Shown here one piece after another: positions 23,265 to 33,864 of a stretch of 64,000 nucleotides of DNA. A program made the translations under genes and the position numbers. A model generated the notes under the pieces. The model ran no database searches and had not been told where the DNA came from. It saw nothing but the letters and a program-made list of their open reading frames with translations. Every line of letters begins with the position of its first letter. Position 1 is the first letter of the stretch. The stretch lies in assembly GCA_022592445.1 (NCBI GenBank), contig JABYQR010000009.1, forward strand, positions 186,001 through 250,000, in the 5' to 3' direction. This DNA is from Cytidiella melzeri. Its lineage: Eukaryota > Basidiomycota > Agaricomycetes > Polyporales > Irpicaceae.

Positions 23265-23626
23265 GTCTATGAGTGTGTCGTTCTCAGAGCCATGCGTACA
23301 TGTGGTGTCATATTTTGCTGATATTTGTCCTGCGCAGCGAATGTATCGACGATTGTACTGCAAATTTTGCCTATCATTTTTTTTGGCGGCGCTGCCATAT
23401 GCTCTACATCTTGTGTTATGTTGTACATAGTGTTGGATATACACGAAGTGGATGCTACTATGGACTGGCTTGCCATCTGTTCTACTTAATGGTAAGTCGA
23501 TGCTTGATTGCTGGATTGGAATTGAGGCTTCTGCGCATCTAGTACCCTCTCTCACGACCTCTCGTGAATTTTGTTCATGAACCTGACCTGCATTCCGAGT
23601 CCATCACGTTGTTATATAACACTGGT
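23265..23626. other. Intergenic region downstream of the coiled-coil gene
   Basis: About 360 bp of 3' flank up to the MITE at 23629. Nothing supportable besides probable 3' untranslated sequence. Confidence 0.4.
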
Positions 23627-23628
23627 TA

Positions 23629-24319
23629 CTATGCTTTAGGTACTGTTCGTAAAACTTCGGCGCTCAGCCCATTGCGCTGATAATTCTCAACGGAAATAGA
23701 TAAAAAGTAGACGGACGTATACCTGTGCATCTGTCTAACACACTGTGATTTTTTCAGACAGTTTAGAGAGGAAGAGAGGGCTACGGCAGGATGCCGGCGA
23801 AGGGCATAAAAGACATGGGGCGTTCGCAAAAATGTCACGGTTAGTCACACCGGCTCGAGGCGGCAGATTATCAAGACTTACTATATGTAGTGCTGCCATC
23901 AACACGTTTACGACGAGGCTGCAATATGCGTCTCAGCGGAGTTTGAACCGCGCTCTGTGCGAAGTCACGCATCGTTCGACATTGCTCGTAAAAGCCACTA
24001 TGCACATGTACTTTGAGTAATCGGGCTGCTGGAGCAGATTCTCATGTGAATTCGGTCACTTTGCTTCACCAAGTATTTTGAAAAATATCCAGTGCATCAG
24101 CCAGAATCTCTTCCCATCAGTCCAAGGACAGCCCAGAAACTCACTGCATCGTCTTCAGCAACTCCACGTCTGACAAATAAAATACTTCTTTCACTTCAAA
24201 AGCCCTCGGTAGAGGTCCTTGCATCTATGCAATATACTCAGAATTTTTGGAGGTGCACAAGAGTTGAAAGAAGCAGTGTTCGTAAAACCAGGCGTTTACG
24301 AACAGTACCTAAAGCATAG
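23629..24319. mobile_element. 691-bp MITE with perfect 25-bp terminal inverted repeats and TA target duplication
   Basis: Bases 23629-23653 and 24295-24319 are exact reverse complements over 25 bp (outer end CTATGCTTTAGG, inner end TTCGTAAA). The element is bounded on both sides by TA (23627-23628 and 24320-24321), the target duplication of Tc1/mariner-type transposases. No transposase frame lies inside; the two short frames reaching the ends both finish in LRTVPKA simply because they read through the repeats. A subterminal hairpin adds another inverted copy of the repeat tip: 24278-24286 pairs with 24295-24303. Such short non-coding elements are mobilised in trans by a full-length relative, which is not in this window. 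Confidence 0.85.
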
Positions 24320-24713
24320 TAGTTAAAGACTTGCTTGAGGTCTCTCAACAATGTTTCAATGTTCAATGTCCTGTTGTGTTGTACTGCTGATTCGCACTCG
24401 CAGTAACAGGTGCCCGTTGCTGTCACGAGCTCTGTTTCAGCTTCAAGTCAAACTACGGTTTGCGCAACAACGTCAGCTGCCTTCTTAGCTGTGTTGCTCT
24501 CAGTTACGACCGAGGACTCTGTATCTAAGGGCTGCATGTCTAAGCGAAACATCTGTTAGAGTCCCCTTCATCAAGGCAACATGATCATCCAATTTTCAGA
24601 CAGAAAGTAACGTCTTTTGGCCCTGGATCTGGATAACCGCCGCGTAGAATTTAGCATCATCTTTTCTACACGTAGCTCAGCATGGTTGACACGATTGAAA
24701 TCACCGAAACACC
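24320..24713. other. Intergenic region between the MITE and BTN1
   Basis: About 390 bp holding the 3' flank of BTN1 (minus strand). No gene or repeat recognised. Confidence 0.4.
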
Positions 24714-26879
24714 TCATAAACTCTTGCATAACAACTTCCCCCTCGCCGCCTGCGCATTGCACAGCTCGACCTCCGTCGGCACCGCAAGGATGGCAGCGAG
24801 CAAGATGCCCGTCGAATCCGCAAACCCGATTGAGCCGATCTTGAACTCGCGTTCTTGCTTAGCACGTTCGGGATTCGCGCCGCCGTGGGAGTGTGCGGCC
24901 TGTTCCTGGTTGATGCGGTAAAAGACATTGACACTATACAAGTCGATGGTGGTCAAACACTATGCGGAGAGAGAGAGAGAGAGAGAGAGAGGTGAGGGCG
25001 TACTAGGCAAGACCACCGCATATACCCTCGATGCTGATGAGGAGAAATACAAAGGTGAAACTGAGCGCTTGAGAGTCCTCGCTGAAGATACCGACACCGG
25101 ATTCGATGGCAAGTAGCGCGAGGATCAAGGCCTGGGCGAACGCTGGTGCCGGAAGAAGCCTAGCAGGGAGGGGCAAGATGCCAAGAGATATTGACGAACG
25201 AGAGAAGAAGACAGTTGTCTGGTAAACGAGCTTGAGACGTGGACACGCCGTATGATTGTCAAAGCAGCAATCTGTTCAGTGAGATAACGGGCTCTATATG
25301 TTGCAGTGGGACTGACCTGCCAGAGTGGATAATAGTCACGGATGGATTTGATGATTTTGCTCAGAAGCCAGTAGTTGTCTGGGGAGGGAACTGGATAAAC
25401 CAGCGTTGGCGCGATACCCTAAATGCAATGAGATCGTGTGCAAGTCTGTCACTCACAAAAACCGCGCTTACCTGGTTTATAGTGTACTCGAACTGGGCGA
25501 TGTAAGTCAGTGACTATGAGAAGCTAAGCTCTGCACTCGTACCGTATAGACAGCGACTGCGTCGTGAATTTGTCAAATCAAGCTGCGAAACAAGATATGG
25601 AGGAGAGTACGCACAAAGAGGTAGCATATACTTGAGCAACAAAGGCTTGACCAGCTCCCACTTATCCTCAAATGACAGTGCGACATGTGCCTTTGGTACA
25701 TCTGTCATATCATCGTCCGCAGGTAGGGGAGTATACGGCGCATCAACGTCTTCTTCTTCGTAGGAAGACATGATGGGCACAGATGCGAAAACCTCCGGTT
25801 GTGGTAGTATGAAGTAATATGCGAGGGGGATGACGAGAGGCATCACCTACCAAAGGATGTGAGCAGGGACATCTTCGAGGGGTGAATCGCACGGACGGAT
25901 GATATCCCTACGCCTATGCGTACGCCAAGCCCTCTAAGTACCCACCACATCGAGGCTCCTACCAGACCTGCAGCGCCTGTGCCAGAGGCAAAATAGCTGT
26001 AATAGCTCAATAGCGAATGCGAGAATACACTTGGTGCCTGCTTACCCCACGCTGTGACCCGCTATCGAAGGTGGATGGTATCTTGTAGATAACTGGAGGA
26101 AGGTCAGCTCTCCCAGGCCTGGATGGATTCACGGTGTAAGACTGAGACAGTTGCGACGGAGCTAGCGAATACCAACCTGACGAGAACGACGCCAGGCAAA
26201 TGCCGAGCAACCTCATGATGAGAGAGTCAAACGACGCGACCACCTATGCATCGTGAGCTTGCGATGAACCTGATTGGAGCAAGTGACGTACAATCATACC
26301 GCTCACGCTCACAACACAGCAACCTATGAGTCTCTTCGCGTATCTTATCTTGCCTTTCAGGATGTAAGGCCAGCCAATTTTCGCAAGCAGTGCTGGGAAG
26401 ATGTTGCAAAATGCTATAATGCCCTTTGGTGTTGATGGAGGCACCAGATCCAGTGCCGCCGATAGGATTATTACATAGAGTACTGTGTCATGAACGTTCA
26501 GCACGAGCAACAAGCCACTTTAAAGATAGTGCGCACCGTTATTAATGAGTCCAAAGAGAAAGAATGACAGACCGAGTTTGAAGAAGAGGCTCTTCGCTTG
26601 TGCTGCTAGATGCGTCAGTCAAGCCAGAGAACGAAGAACGCTTAGCGTGCGGACCACTACTCTGTTCTAATGCTGCAAGCAGTCCACTCCATCCATGGGT
26701 CCTCAAATGAACTTACAGTAACTGGGTTCTTCTGTAGGCTCGGCTAAAAGATGATCTTCTGGGCCAGATTCTTCGGGGCTCGCAGGATGTTCCAGTGCTG
26801 CAGTATTGTTCATTTGTGGTGCAGAATCGAGCTCGTACGCTTCTGAAGGAGGACGTGGATGGGTGGAAGTGTTCACCAT
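24714..26879 (-). CDS. BTN1: Battenin/CLN3 family lysosomal (vacuolar) membrane protein Btn1
   Basis: Twelve exons: 26879-26717, 26605-26537, 26482-26292, 26243-26177, 26118-26046, 25996-25912, 25846-25615, 25556-25543, 25492-25472, 25418-25317, 25230-25004, 24933-24714; 1464 nt, 487 aa, all phases consistent. Family hallmarks: FFLFGLINNVLYVIILSAALDLV, KGIIAFCNIFPALLAKIGWPY, GLGELTFLQLSTRYHP, GYFASGTGAAGLVGA, LPLFAVYTFEYTINQGIAPTL and LAYVNVFYRIN. About eleven hydrophobic segments are visible. Btn1 sits in the vacuolar membrane and affects vacuolar pH and basic amino acid transport; the human orthologue CLN3 is mutated in juvenile Batten disease. Exons 8 and 9 are only 14 and 21 nt. The intron before the last exon carries a GA/CT microsatellite. 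The gene is divergent from the membrane protein at 27732. Confidence 0.92.
24967..24991. repeat. GA dinucleotide microsatellite in a BTN1 intron
   Basis: About twelve GA units in a row. On the BTN1 strand it is a CT tract inside the last intron (24934-25003), downstream of the GTACGC donor. Length polymorphism here could affect the spacing of splice signals; that is inference. Confidence 0.85.
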
Positions 26880-27731
26880 GCGACAATACCAAGGCACATC
26901 CGCGAAATTGAGTAGCTTTCAGCTGGACTTGTCCCCTGGCCACTGTGCAGAGCAGATAGTCCACAGGTTCCTAATGCGAAAGCCTTCAAACACTTCCCAC
27001 AGCGTGATTGCAGCGGCAAGCTGTAGCAGAGAGCTCAAAAATACGAGGAGATAGTTGGATGAATGAACGAGCCGAGGAGACCAGGAGGAAAGCAGTTGTA
27101 CTGGTTGAAGGCGTCAATATTGCAGGATCCCGCCACCTTCGCATTCTGACGCACGGAGCGCTCGTGTCAACGTTGCGGATCAAATGTAACCACTCCGATC
27201 AAATGTGTCGTTATGTGACTATGTTGTCGCATAACCCAGAGAAGATGTACTACACTACCCTACACTACACGTACTTGGCTGAGACACGCAGGTAAGATCT
27301 GAAGTATTACTACCAAACTATGTTTAAATTCGCTCACCAAATGCTGTCTATTATTGATTTCTACATCTACCATCAACAGGTTGAATATCACACTTCACTA
27401 CAGGTAACGGCTGACATTGTTGGTCTCGTCGCGACTGACCCTCATAAGACGGTTGCCATATCGTCTAGATCCCAGATGCTCAGGCAGGGTCCAAAGAAAC
27501 CACCATCTTGCAAAGCCACGTTCAACACTCTCTTTTCTCTTCTTCCACCGACGTTCAGCCTTCCAGGTGCTGGCCGCACCCAAATTCTAGCAGCCAGTCT
27601 GCGTTCCACTCCTTTACGTTGAGGCGGGCATCCTCAACTTTTCCTCTTCTCGCTATCGTTCCTCTTCCGTGCTGGGAATGAGCTGTTCGCAAACACTCGT
27701 CCTGAGAAATCCCGCTTTCTGTTGAGATTTC
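26880..27731. other. Divergent intergenic region, BTN1 / 7TM-like gene
   Basis: About 850 bp with the promoters of two divergent genes. Several short frames lack recognisable products. No repeat or RNA gene was seen. Confidence 0.4.
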
Positions 27732-30284
27732 ATGACGGCAATCTGTCTTTCTCTGGCACCCAACCTGCGCTGCCAAACCCTCACTCACCTCGAGTCGTCT
27801 CTCGTCCTTATTCCACCGGCATTGGAGATTTTATTCTGTGTGAGCCTGTGCATCATCAAGCGGGGTACTGATAGGTGAGCATTGCGATATCCACTAAGGA
27901 GGTAAACAATAACTGTCCGGGCCCTAGGAAACACCTTCTGCTCGCCGGCGATGGCTTTCTCTACTTTTTGCTCGCATTGTTAGACATGCTAGCCCACGTG
28001 CTCACCGTCGTAGATAACTCTTTCTCTGCATTCAAGGCGCTGGATTTGATCATCGGTAAGAGCGTGATTTCCGTTGTTACCACAATTGCTCTTCTCATAC
28101 ACCACTTTGCAGGAGCATTCTCAGCTGGTCCTCTCCTCATGTCGACCTTGTATCTCGCCCTTCTGACTCAGGACTTTCTCCTCGTCGCCTTCCCTTCTAT
28201 AATGCGACGGATCACCAAGTACACCCATTTCGCTTGTGTACTGCTTGCCGTCGTCTTCAATGCCTTGGGATCGTTTCTTTCTCTGCGCTACAGTAAGTCG
28301 TCCTTTTTGCTCAGATTATACGCGTGTCTCACACACAATGTCGCAAACAGGCCGCTTCGTGAATACTCCTTCTGGGATCGTTGCCTCCATCGGGGTTAAA
28401 TACTCGAATGAAGACGTGGTCACATTCATGAACAGCTTCACATTGGTAATTTTGATTTTTGTCCACGGCATTGCATTTTTGTCATGCATGGCTCGAATCG
28501 CGAAAATCGTTTTCGAAAAGAGACGCATCGAAGCCACCATGAATGGAGACAACGAAGTGGCCTTGTTTAACGGCCTAGGCTGGATGGCGACGGGAATTAA
28601 GCTTGGATTCGTGGAGGCTATCATCGGTTTCGTAGCGGGCTCGTTCAGCATGATACTGTTCCGGCGGAGTCTGAGATTCCTATCAAGAGCTTGTCTCATC
28701 ATCGGCGCTGTCAAAGGGTGAGTGCTTGGCTTACATCCATCCCCTGAGCGTCATCCCTCATCAACGCCATCTCGACCTAGAATGGGCGTAGTAGAGGACT
28801 TCACTATGTTTACCCAGCGACGCCAGTCGAGATTGGACGCACGTCGGTCTCGCGCTACAATTCTCTCTACCTTGTTCAGTCCAGATCGGCGCAAGAGCTT
28901 CCAACCGATGAGCGTAATGTACGACAAGGACTACAAGTTTGACTCTCCTGTGTCAGCGCATACGGTCGAATCCTTTACTATTCAACACGTCATAACCCCA
29001 TCCCCTCTCATCTTCCCGACTTCTCCATCTCCACCAACTGCTCTCCCGTTCCAGCCGCCTCAAACTTTGCCGCAGCCACAGACCGCTCGCGTGCGCGACT
29101 CGGATGAGAGACGCATATCGATGTATGGGAAGCAAGTCGTAGTACGATATAGGCATGGTCGTGCACCAACCCTGGATCTACGACGGTTCTCACAGCTGAC
29201 TGTTCCTCTGCCCACCCCAGAGAGTTTGACAGCTGTGGAAGAGTCTCCAACACATCCATCTAAAGCTCTGGACTTATCAACGACCAACATAGATCCAATT
29301 CCCAACCCGTACTCGCCGACAGATACAGAAATACACACAAAGCCTTCTCGTGCGCTCTCCCTGCCTCCCTCCCAGAACAAGCGAACGCCTCAGCAGGGCC
29401 TTGCAACGCTGTCAATGCCTCCAGTGAAGCCCTCACGCAATTTCGACCCTAGCTCTGCTCAGAACGACACAACCCCCAGCGCAACCACCGAAAGCAACTC
29501 CCCATTCAGTACCAAGACTCTCGGCACCCACGGCTCCGACTCTCTCGAAGTCGTCCGCGCACTCGCCGTTCAGTTCCCTGGTGTGCCAGCCTGGAGACTC
29601 GCCGCACTCCAACGACACATGTCTACCGCAGTCGCAGATGACAGTTTTTTCGAACTGTCCGATGGCGACATCACACGCTCGAACAGTGAGAGGAGCACGA
29701 CCAGCAGGAGTGGGCTGGTGAGGCGGAGTAGTTCTGTAAAGCGCAAGCCTGTGCCGAGACTGGAGGATCTCGAGGCAGCGGAGGAAGGTATGCAGATGAG
29801 GATGAAGACGCGGCCGAAGACGTACACCCCAGGCACAGAAAACGACGATCCTGCGAAGCACGAGCAGAGACAAAGGCCTGTTACTCATGTACCAGCGGCA
29901 GTGAGATCTGGCACACGACGTAGTCGCTCTACAGGACGATCGAGGTCATCCTCAAGGGGGAGATTTAGCAACCTCGGGGTCGATTATCCTCAGGCTGGAA
30001 TACCAGTACTTGCGGATATATTGGCGCAGGACCAAGCCGAGCTGGACGCGGCATGGAAACAGCTAGGAGAGAAAAAGAGACGCCCGAGGGCGGCGAGCAT
30101 TAAGAGTATTGGGAGCGTCGCTATCAAGCGGACGCCTACGCCGTCGATCAGTGCGTCGTCTCAGAGGAGCAGTTTGGTCCCGGAATGGCATAACATGCCT
30201 GAGAAACACGAATCTGTGGTTGTCAGTGGTTCCCAGCGCGGTAGAGTTAGTAGGTTCTCGGTCGACTCGATGAATGGAGTATAG
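27732..30284 (+). CDS. Seven-segment membrane protein with a ~500-residue disordered tail
   Basis: Four exons: 27732-27874, 27928-28292, 28351-28717, 28781-30284; 792 aa with consistent phases. Seven hydrophobic segments occupy the first ~290 residues: VLIPPALEILFCVSLCII, GFLYFLLALLDMLAHVLTVV, LIIGKSVISVVTTIALLIHHF, GPLLMSTLYLALLTQDFLLVAF, FACVLLAVVFNALGSFLSL, FMNSFTLVILIFVHGIAFL and GFVEAIIGFVAGSFSMILF. The remaining 500 residues are Ser/Pro/Arg-rich with RRSRSTGRSRSSSRGR and repeated short RRxS sites that look like basophilic kinase targets. The start is the first ATG of the frame that splices into exon 2. I recognise no named family. The topology recalls a 7TM receptor with a regulatory tail, but no GPCR motif is seen and a transporter or a purely structural protein is equally possible. 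Confidence 0.7.
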
Positions 30285-30517
30285 GAGTTTCCAGATCGGA
30301 TTTTGTGTACATATGTGTGATGTACGTTGTTGGTTTGTACTGGAACAATGGGACTGGACAGACACTGACTCAACGAAAGCAATCGTTGCGATTAACTTTG
30401 TTGGTCTTCCGAGGTTTGCACGAATGAGGCTGGAAGCCGATTTATATCAATGCGACATATCCGTCCAGCAAGGAATACCTGACAAAATAGTTAAACAGGA
30501 ATAAATACGGCCGGGAA

Positions 30518-31736
30518 TCAGTTCTAAGCAAGGTGTTAGCATGTGTAACTTATACCACTAAGAATAAGACGTACTTCTGGTATCCTGAAGATGGTGATCT
30601 CCTGCTGCTTAAAGTATCGCCTGTTCTCCTCGTCGATGAGGACGAGGTTGAGGTAGTAGCGGACGCTGAACTTCTTGTTTACTTCTCGGAACGTAGGCGT
30701 CAGGTCGAAACCACCGAGGAAAAGACGGATAGGAATCGTTTCTCCTGCGCGAAGATATTTAGTCACCAAGACAACATGACTTGACATGTACCTACCTCGA
30801 ACAGGTGCACCGTCCATAATCTCAAACTTGGTGATTGTCTCGCTTTCGTTGTATTGATTTGGTGGTGAACCAGTTGTTTCTCGTCGTATAATAGAAAGCT
30901 CCATATGCTTGATCTTGATTCGGACGAGCAAGAAGTAGATCTTGCCGACAATGACATCTTTCAAGTGGTATCTGGAATGTATGTCAGCATTTCCAGCACC
31001 GTCAGACTGTACCCTGGCACTTGCTTCGACTTGTTGTATTCGAATTCGATGTGCAGACAGTCCTCGATACCGACCTCCATTTTGATAGAATTGTTGCTAT
31101 CTGGAGGCATTCGGAATGAGTGTACCCACACATCTTGCTCTTTTGTCACGTCGGCCATCCTGCGAGAAATCGTGACTTTGACAAAGTACCTGGAACACAG
31201 GCAGGAAGTGAATTCGCGTTCGCTGCGTCTCATTGCGGCACGCACCGTAGCTTGACGTTAATCCCTTGGTAGCTCTCATACTGCTTCTCAACATTCTTGA
31301 ACAGAAAATCGAATGTCTGTGCCTGTCGCATTTCACTAGGCGCAGCCAACTCTTGTGATAGCGAGAGGAATTCATGATGGTGCCCCCTGTCATAGAACAG
31401 TTCTGCGAAACAGACATTGAGTGCGACTCAGAACTATGAAGTCCACAGAGACTGACCTATGCTTCCTACAAATTCAACCTTGATACCGTCATGAGCCAGT
31501 CTCTTGCCGTCCCTGACGCGTACCGTAACCTATAGCACAAGCACAACCTGTGAGATTCAATATAGCGGCCAAGGAGCAGGAAAACGCACCTGACCGGCTA
31601 CAGGGTCTCCGTCGTAATACACAGGGCACGTTATCATCTTCTCCTTCTCCGTCTTCAAGTCCATCTTCTTCCTCTCATCCTCTCCATCCAGCTTGATTTC
31701 GACGTCCACCGGTGAGGCGAAGAAGAACGCGGCCAT
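30518..31736 (-). CDS. VPS26: Retromer cargo-selective subunit Vps26
   Basis: Exons 31736-31590, 31529-31457, 31402-31246, 31189-31025, 30971-30796, 30744-30575 and probably a 6-nt terminal exon 30523-30518 (Asn, stop); 297 aa. If the last intron is not spliced the frame ends at 30536 instead. The arrestin-fold family sequence is unmistakable: [133 protein letters not shown]. With Vps35 and Vps29 it forms the retromer, retrieving receptors from endosomes to the Golgi. Intron 4 (31024-30972) starts with GCAAGT, a GC-AG intron; using it reproduces the conserved [11 protein letters not shown] exactly. Confidence 0.94.
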
Positions 31737-33864
31737 AGTGAATCAGGGAACCCCTTTGACAGTGGTGTGGGTTTACAATGCCGCAGTGGTCGACCTACGG
31801 TGGGTCGGATTGAAGAATGGTGGACGTGAGGGTTGCTGAACATACCGTCTCAATCTCTGGCGCGGTCACTGTAACCTCGGGCGCTTCGATATACTACGCC
31901 GCCTTGAAAGTCTCACAGAACTCAACCGCAACCTCAACGTCGACACAGACTTGGACGTCCTGATTTTGTTCTTGCCATACGCTACTCCTTCAAGGTTCTG
32001 CATCAGCGAGGTACTGTATATCCTATACAACAACCAGTCTCCTCAGGTATCAAGCTCGAGAGCTCTCAGGGCCCGGGCAAGCTTCGTCAGTAGGCTACCC
32101 GCTGACTCTGCTGGCGTAGTCTCATTGAACTACAGAAGGTTCACCAAAGTGTAGACTGACGCTCTACTCACTTTTATCTACCTTTGTTCCCTACAGATGT
32201 GGCACAGTTGAGTTTCCCAATCACAGACGAAACATATCTCATTTTGAACTCATAGTATTGAATTCGCACGAAGTTCCAAGAACGGGTCTGCCAGACTTTT
32301 TGAACCTCAGACGGAGTACCGTACGCCCTGCTATCAGCGTCCTTACGCCACGCCTGCCTTAACGTCTAATGTGCAACGTATCGTCAGCCACAAGCTAGAA
32401 CGATGCAGGTCTTCACCTATCGCTGCCGCTGCACTGACAAGATAGCTTTCAAATGTGCCAGTGTCTTGTAATCATCCTGCTATGAGCTAGTGCTCATCGC
32501 CATATCTTACGCTGGCCCACTACAGCCGTTCAGAGAGCTCGAGGTCGCATCATCGGCGAGATGGCTTTCACTCGCTGAGCAACTAACGTTTCTGCAGGTG
32601 ACGGAATTTTGCCGGTCCCTCCGCGGTCCCGCAGTACGTACGGAAATGATTTTGAGATACTTACGAGGAGCTAGAGGCTTGTTATTGGCGTACGGAACTG
32701 GCACTGCTGTTACGTTGCATATGTCAGTAGACCGTCAAAATCTTGCGCGAGATGTAATACGACTGACTATCATCATGAATGAAAGTTTTCAGATCCGCGC
32801 CATTATTTATCAAGACCAACAGGTCATGGAACTCATACATCAAACAGCGCTGTATGGCATCTAGTGCGAATATCGACCATCATTCCCTACGTCGACCGTC
32901 CTTTGTTAGGTCGTGCATTGGTATCGGCCGATATCATTTGGTTGAGGACATCAACACTCGGAGTACAACAAAATCAGCAAGCCTCGTATACTAGCCATCG
33001 ACTTGAGTCCGTAGGCTCGTCCCCAGCCGTTCAAGTTCGCGCCTCCTTTGCTTGTCTCCGGTCGGCGCGCGTGACAGCTTGCGGCCGGGCTGGCTGGCGG
33101 GCGATTGTAATGAAGGGGGATTTCCTCCTGGTAAGTTCATATACCTCTTAATTACACGCAGTACTTGATGCATGATGATTAGACTGGCGAGGGCTATTTA
33201 AAAATTGACAGAGCCTTTAGCACGTGTCTCGTATCAAGCTGATTACTACTCCTATTCTATATTGGAGCCAAGCCACCATATACGGCAAGCTTTGTGCTCA
33301 TGCCGTAAAACAGAGAGCGCGAACCAAACCAAATTTCTCAGCCGATGGGCACTTCACGGCCTCAAGCATTTTTGGTCTACGGTGAGTCGCGGCCACGGTG
33401 CCACGCTGAGACGGGAAAAGGTTTGAAATTTTGGATGACTTTCCATGGGTATCTGAAGGCGAAAATACTTCTGACTGCGTATACCAAGCACAGACATGGT
33501 GCTGCACGAAAGACTCTACTGCTGGCCGGATCCAGACTCTGCAAGGTTCCTTGAAGCTCAAGAGCATCAGGACTCTCAGGGTGAGATTGTATATCCGCTT
33601 TACGGGCATGTATAGGAGGTTTTGTCATACTTGAACGCTTGAAGACAGGTACCCAGTAATATTCCGTGTAGGGACATCACGACGATTTACTAGTACAGAT
33701 TCCACGCTGCCGATGGGTCCAGCCACGGAATTCTTTCAGGTTTGTGGAAGTTTAGGCAAAACATACGGGAGCAGACAAGAGACGTTATAATGCTCTCGTT
33801 CGTCTCAAAAATTCGCCTCCTCACCGTCTGCCGCTGCCTCCTCCGCCTAACGTCTCTGGTTACC
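31737..33864. other. 2.1-kb region without a recognisable gene
   Basis: Lies upstream of VPS26 (minus) and of the decarboxylase (plus), so promoters of both are here. Short open frames exist (for example 32490-32864, 124 codons, containing RLTIIMNESFQIRAIIYQDQQVM, and 31951-32154), but none has a recognisable domain or clear splice structure. No inverted repeats, tandem arrays or tRNA were noticed. Confidence 0.4.
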
